From Verrucomicrobiia bacterium (GTDB taxonomy: Bacteria > Verrucomicrobiota > Verrucomicrobiia > Limisphaerales > Palsa-1400), in NCBI GenBank assembly GCA_025934545.1, contig JAICXV010000115.1, positions 1 to 7,042 of the forward strand: DNA of 7,042 nt, in the 5' to 3' direction. The notes under the pieces are model-generated. The model was not told the origin of the DNA. It made no database searches and worked only from the letters and a program-made list of their open reading frames with translations. Position numbers and translations under genes: made by a program. Position 1 is the stretch's first letter, and each line of letters starts with the position of its first letter. Positions 5,413-7,042 of the stretch are shown here, in pieces.

Positions 5413-6432
5413 ATGTCTACCAAAATAAAATGGGGCGTCATCGGATCCGCCGGCATCGCCCGTCGCCGCACAATTCCCGAAGGCATAATGCCCGCCGACA
5501 ACGCGACCCTCACCGCCGTCTACAATCCGACGCAAAGTAAAAACGCCGAAGTCGCCGCGCAATTCAACGCCAAGCCTTGCAAATCCATCGCGCAACTTTT
5601 GAAGAGCGACGTCGATGCGGTCTATATCGCATCGCCGCCCGACGTCCATTTGAAGCAAGTGATCGCCTGCGCCAAAGCCGGCAAGCACGTGCTTTGCGAA
5701 AAGCCGCTCGGCATGAACGTCAAACAGGTCGAGAAAATGGTCGCCGTTTGCAAAGAGGCGAACGTCAAACTCGGCACCGCGTTGATGATGCGTTTTCACG
5801 CGCAACATCAGGCCGCGTTGCAACTGATCAAAGACGGCAAGCTCGGCAAACCCGTTCTTGGGCGCGCGCAACTTTCCTTCTGGTATCCGCCGATTGAAAA
5901 CGCCTGGCGTCAGGACCCAAAACGCGGCGGTGGCGGTGCGTTGATGGATTTGGCCGGGCATTGCATTGATTTGTTGGAAATGTTTTTTGGGCCGGCGCGC
6001 TCGGTCAGTTGTTACATCAATAACACGATCCAAAGTTATGCGAGCGAGGACAGTGCCGTGACCACCTTGATGTTTGAGAACGGCGCGATGGGTATGGTCG
6101 ACACTTTCTTCTGCATTCCCGACGAAGCGAGCAAGAACGCGTTGGAACTCTACGGTTCACTCGGCGCAATCCATGCCAAAGGCACGATCGGCCAGGGTCA
6201 CACCGCCGAAATGACCGCGACTCTCAGAGGTAGGGACGACGGCGCTGCCTCGTCCGTCCAAATCACGCCGACACCAGTGAACACCTATCGCGCCGAAATC
6301 GAAGAATTCAGCAAAGCCATCCTCGAAAACCGCGAACCTTCGTGCAGTGCGGAAAGCGGCTTGCGCAGTCAAAAAATTCTGGCGGCGTGTTACAAGTCGG
6401 CCAAGACCGGCAAGTCTGTGGCGCTCTCATAA
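5413..6432 (+). CDS. Gfo/Idh/MocA-family NAD(P)-dependent oxidoreductase
   Basis: A 339-residue cytoplasmic enzyme, of typical family length. The N-terminal Rossmann domain opens with KIKWGVIGSAGIA (4-16), the dinucleotide loop, and continues to YIASPPDVH (71-79) and the family hallmark E96-K97-P98, where the Lys helps catalysis. The C-terminal sheet domain carries GGGGALMDLAGHCIDLL (172-188), whose D179 and H183 match the catalytic Asp-x3-His of the family. Members oxidise or reduce hydroxyl groups of sugars, cyclitols and sugar nucleotides. With a DegT aminotransferase just upstream on the same strand, an oxidation-then-amination pair acting on one sugar is likely, though the substrate cannot be read from sequence. 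The start follows the right repeat arm without a Shine-Dalgarno. Translation may be leaderless-like or coupled, or the insertion may have weakened it. Confidence 0.93.
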   Translation: MSTKIKWGVIGSAGIARRRTIPEGIMPADNATLTAVYNPTQSKNAEVAAQFNAKPCKSIAQLLKSDVDAVYIASPPDVHLKQVIACAKAGKHVLCEKPLGMNVKQVEKMVAVCKEANVKLGTALMMRFHAQHQAALQLIKDGKLGKPVLGRAQLSFWYPPIENAWRQDPKRGGGGALMDLAGHCIDLLEMFFGPARSVSCYINNTIQSYASEDSAVTTLMFENGAMGMVDTFFCIPDEASKNALELYGSLGAIHAKGTIGQGHTAEMTATLRGRDDGAASSVQITPTPVNTYRAEIEEFSKAILENREPSCSAESGLRSQKILAACYKSAKTGKSVALS

Positions 6433-6442
6433 GATTCCCTGG

Positions 6443-6474
6443 TTGACAGTTTTTGATGGGGACGCCTTTGTAGT
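6443..6474 (+). promoter_or_regulatory. Possible promoter for the secreted repeat protein
   Basis: A perfect TTGACA (6443-6448) lies 10 bases after the oxidoreductase stop. The best -10-like hexamer, TGTAGT at 6469-6474 (four of six matches), is 20 bases further on, longer than the usual 16-18. A start near 6481 would give a leader of about 25 bases before the ATG at 6507. Position favours a promoter; the spacing counts against it. Confidence 0.35.
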
Positions 6475-6506
6475 GGGACACCGCCGGGCCAAAACAAACT
6501 CTGCTT

Positions 6507-7042
6507 ATGAACAACTCTCAGCTCAGAGCGCACGGTCCTCGACGCTCCAAACCATCCCCGCGACACCGCATATTTCTATTCGTACTTGCCACCTGGTTGC
6601 ATATCTCTCCGCTTGGGGCACAAACTTTTACGCCCTTGCACGCCTTCAATGGCCTCGATGGCGGCTTGGCCGAGAGCGGTTTAACTTTGTCGGGCGACAC
6701 CCTGTACGGCGCGACACCTTATGGCAGTGTCATTTTCAAAATACGCACCGACGGCTCCGCGTTCACCAACCTCCATATTTTCAGCCTTGCCAACAACGGC
6801 ACCAACTCTGACGGAATGGAACCTTTCGACAATTTGGCCTTATCAGGCGACACACTCTACGGAACGACCCACAGCGGCGGCTTGGGCGGCGTCGGCACCG
6901 TGTTCAGCATTAAAACAGACGGCTACCCAATTACCAACCGTCACAAGTTTCAAGCCGCCACCAAAGACCCACGAAACACCAACACCCAAGCCCCCTACGA
7001 CCAGACAGAACTAAACGACACCCGCAAGCGACAAACAGGAAC
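6507..7042 (+). CDS. Secreted Gloeo/Verruco-type repeat protein, N-terminal part (runs off the right edge)
   Basis: The frame is open from the ATG at 6507 to the window end, giving 178 residues. A basic N-terminus (to residue 21) and a hydrophobic core (22-37) ending in Leu-Gly-Ala-Gln form a signal peptide. Then come repeats of the type SGDTLYGxT followed by a Gly-rich turn and VFxIxTDG, then FTNLHxF. Copies are visible at 59-92 and 110-148, about 51 residues apart. This matches the Gloeo/Verruco repeat, a beta-rich repeat of predicted extracellular verrucomicrobial proteins often ending in a PEP-CTERM sorting signal; that end is beyond the window. The start is the first in-frame ATG after a TAG at 6471 and has no Shine-Dalgarno. 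From about residue 140 the sequence departs from the repeat, and the third SGDTLYGTT is replaced by LNDTRKRQTG. Its role is unknown, probably structural or surface-related. Confidence 0.8.
   Translation, partial: MNNSQLRAHGPRRSKPSPRHRIFLFVLATWLHISPLGAQTFTPLHAFNGLDGGLAESGLTLSGDTLYGATPYGSVIFKIRTDGSAFTNLHIFSLANNGTNSDGMEPFDNLALSGDTLYGTTHSGGLGGVGTVFSIKTDGYPITNRHKFQAATKDPRNTNTQAPYDQTELNDTRKRQTG

Noticed and set aside
5395..6033. A 212-codon reverse open frame over the oxidoreductase
   Set aside because: It is a shadow of the Gfo/Idh gene and has no independent start signal or family match.

Overview
The window looks like a stretch of chromosome from a member of the Verrucomicrobiota, probably a soil or freshwater lineage near Pedosphaera. 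The evidence is indirect. It includes a bacterial TMTC-like membrane/TPR protein, a secreted protein with Gloeo/Verruco-type repeats, a DegT aminotransferase beside a Gfo/Idh oxidoreductase, moderate G+C, and mostly weak or absent Shine-Dalgarno sequences. No rRNA, tRNA, CRISPR array or transposase gene was seen.

Left part (1-2439): a truncated membrane-anchored protein runs leftward off the edge from position 160. It is divergent from a 641-residue polytopic membrane protein with six C-terminal TPRs (365-2290). A 204-base divergent spacer separates them and holds a small perfect hairpin. The TPR gene converges on a leftward gene for a secreted GH25 muramidase-like protein (2440-3192), which has a strong intrinsic terminator at 2375-2408. 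The GH25 protein has Gly where the family's N-terminal catalytic-site Asp is expected, and it carries a cysteine-rich insertion.

Middle (3193-3637): a 445-base region without an intact gene. It contains the relic of a signal-peptide-like reading frame with in-frame stops. It also contains an eight-codon reading frame with its own Shine-Dalgarno that overlaps the start of the next gene.

Right part (3638-6432): a DegT/DnrJ/EryC1/StrS aminotransferase and a Gfo/Idh/MocA oxidoreductase lie in the same direction. They probably work on the same sugar or cyclitol: the oxidoreductase would make a keto group and the aminotransferase would aminate it. Between them sits the most interesting object in the window, a compact unit of about 490 bp (4916-5405). 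It is bounded by 33-bp inverted repeats with one mismatch, built on a 7-base period, and is almost filled by a gene for an S23/IVP-type four-helix-bundle protein. Its left arm encodes the last 11 residues of the aminotransferase and its right arm ends 7 bases before the oxidoreductase start codon. The layout resembles the intervening sequences of bacterial 23S rRNA genes, but here it lies within a protein-coding operon.

Right edge (6433-7042): after a possible promoter, a secreted repeat protein starts at 6507 and runs off the edge. The last ~90 bases are almost free of T and the expected third repeat is garbled, so the end of the sequence may be unreliable.
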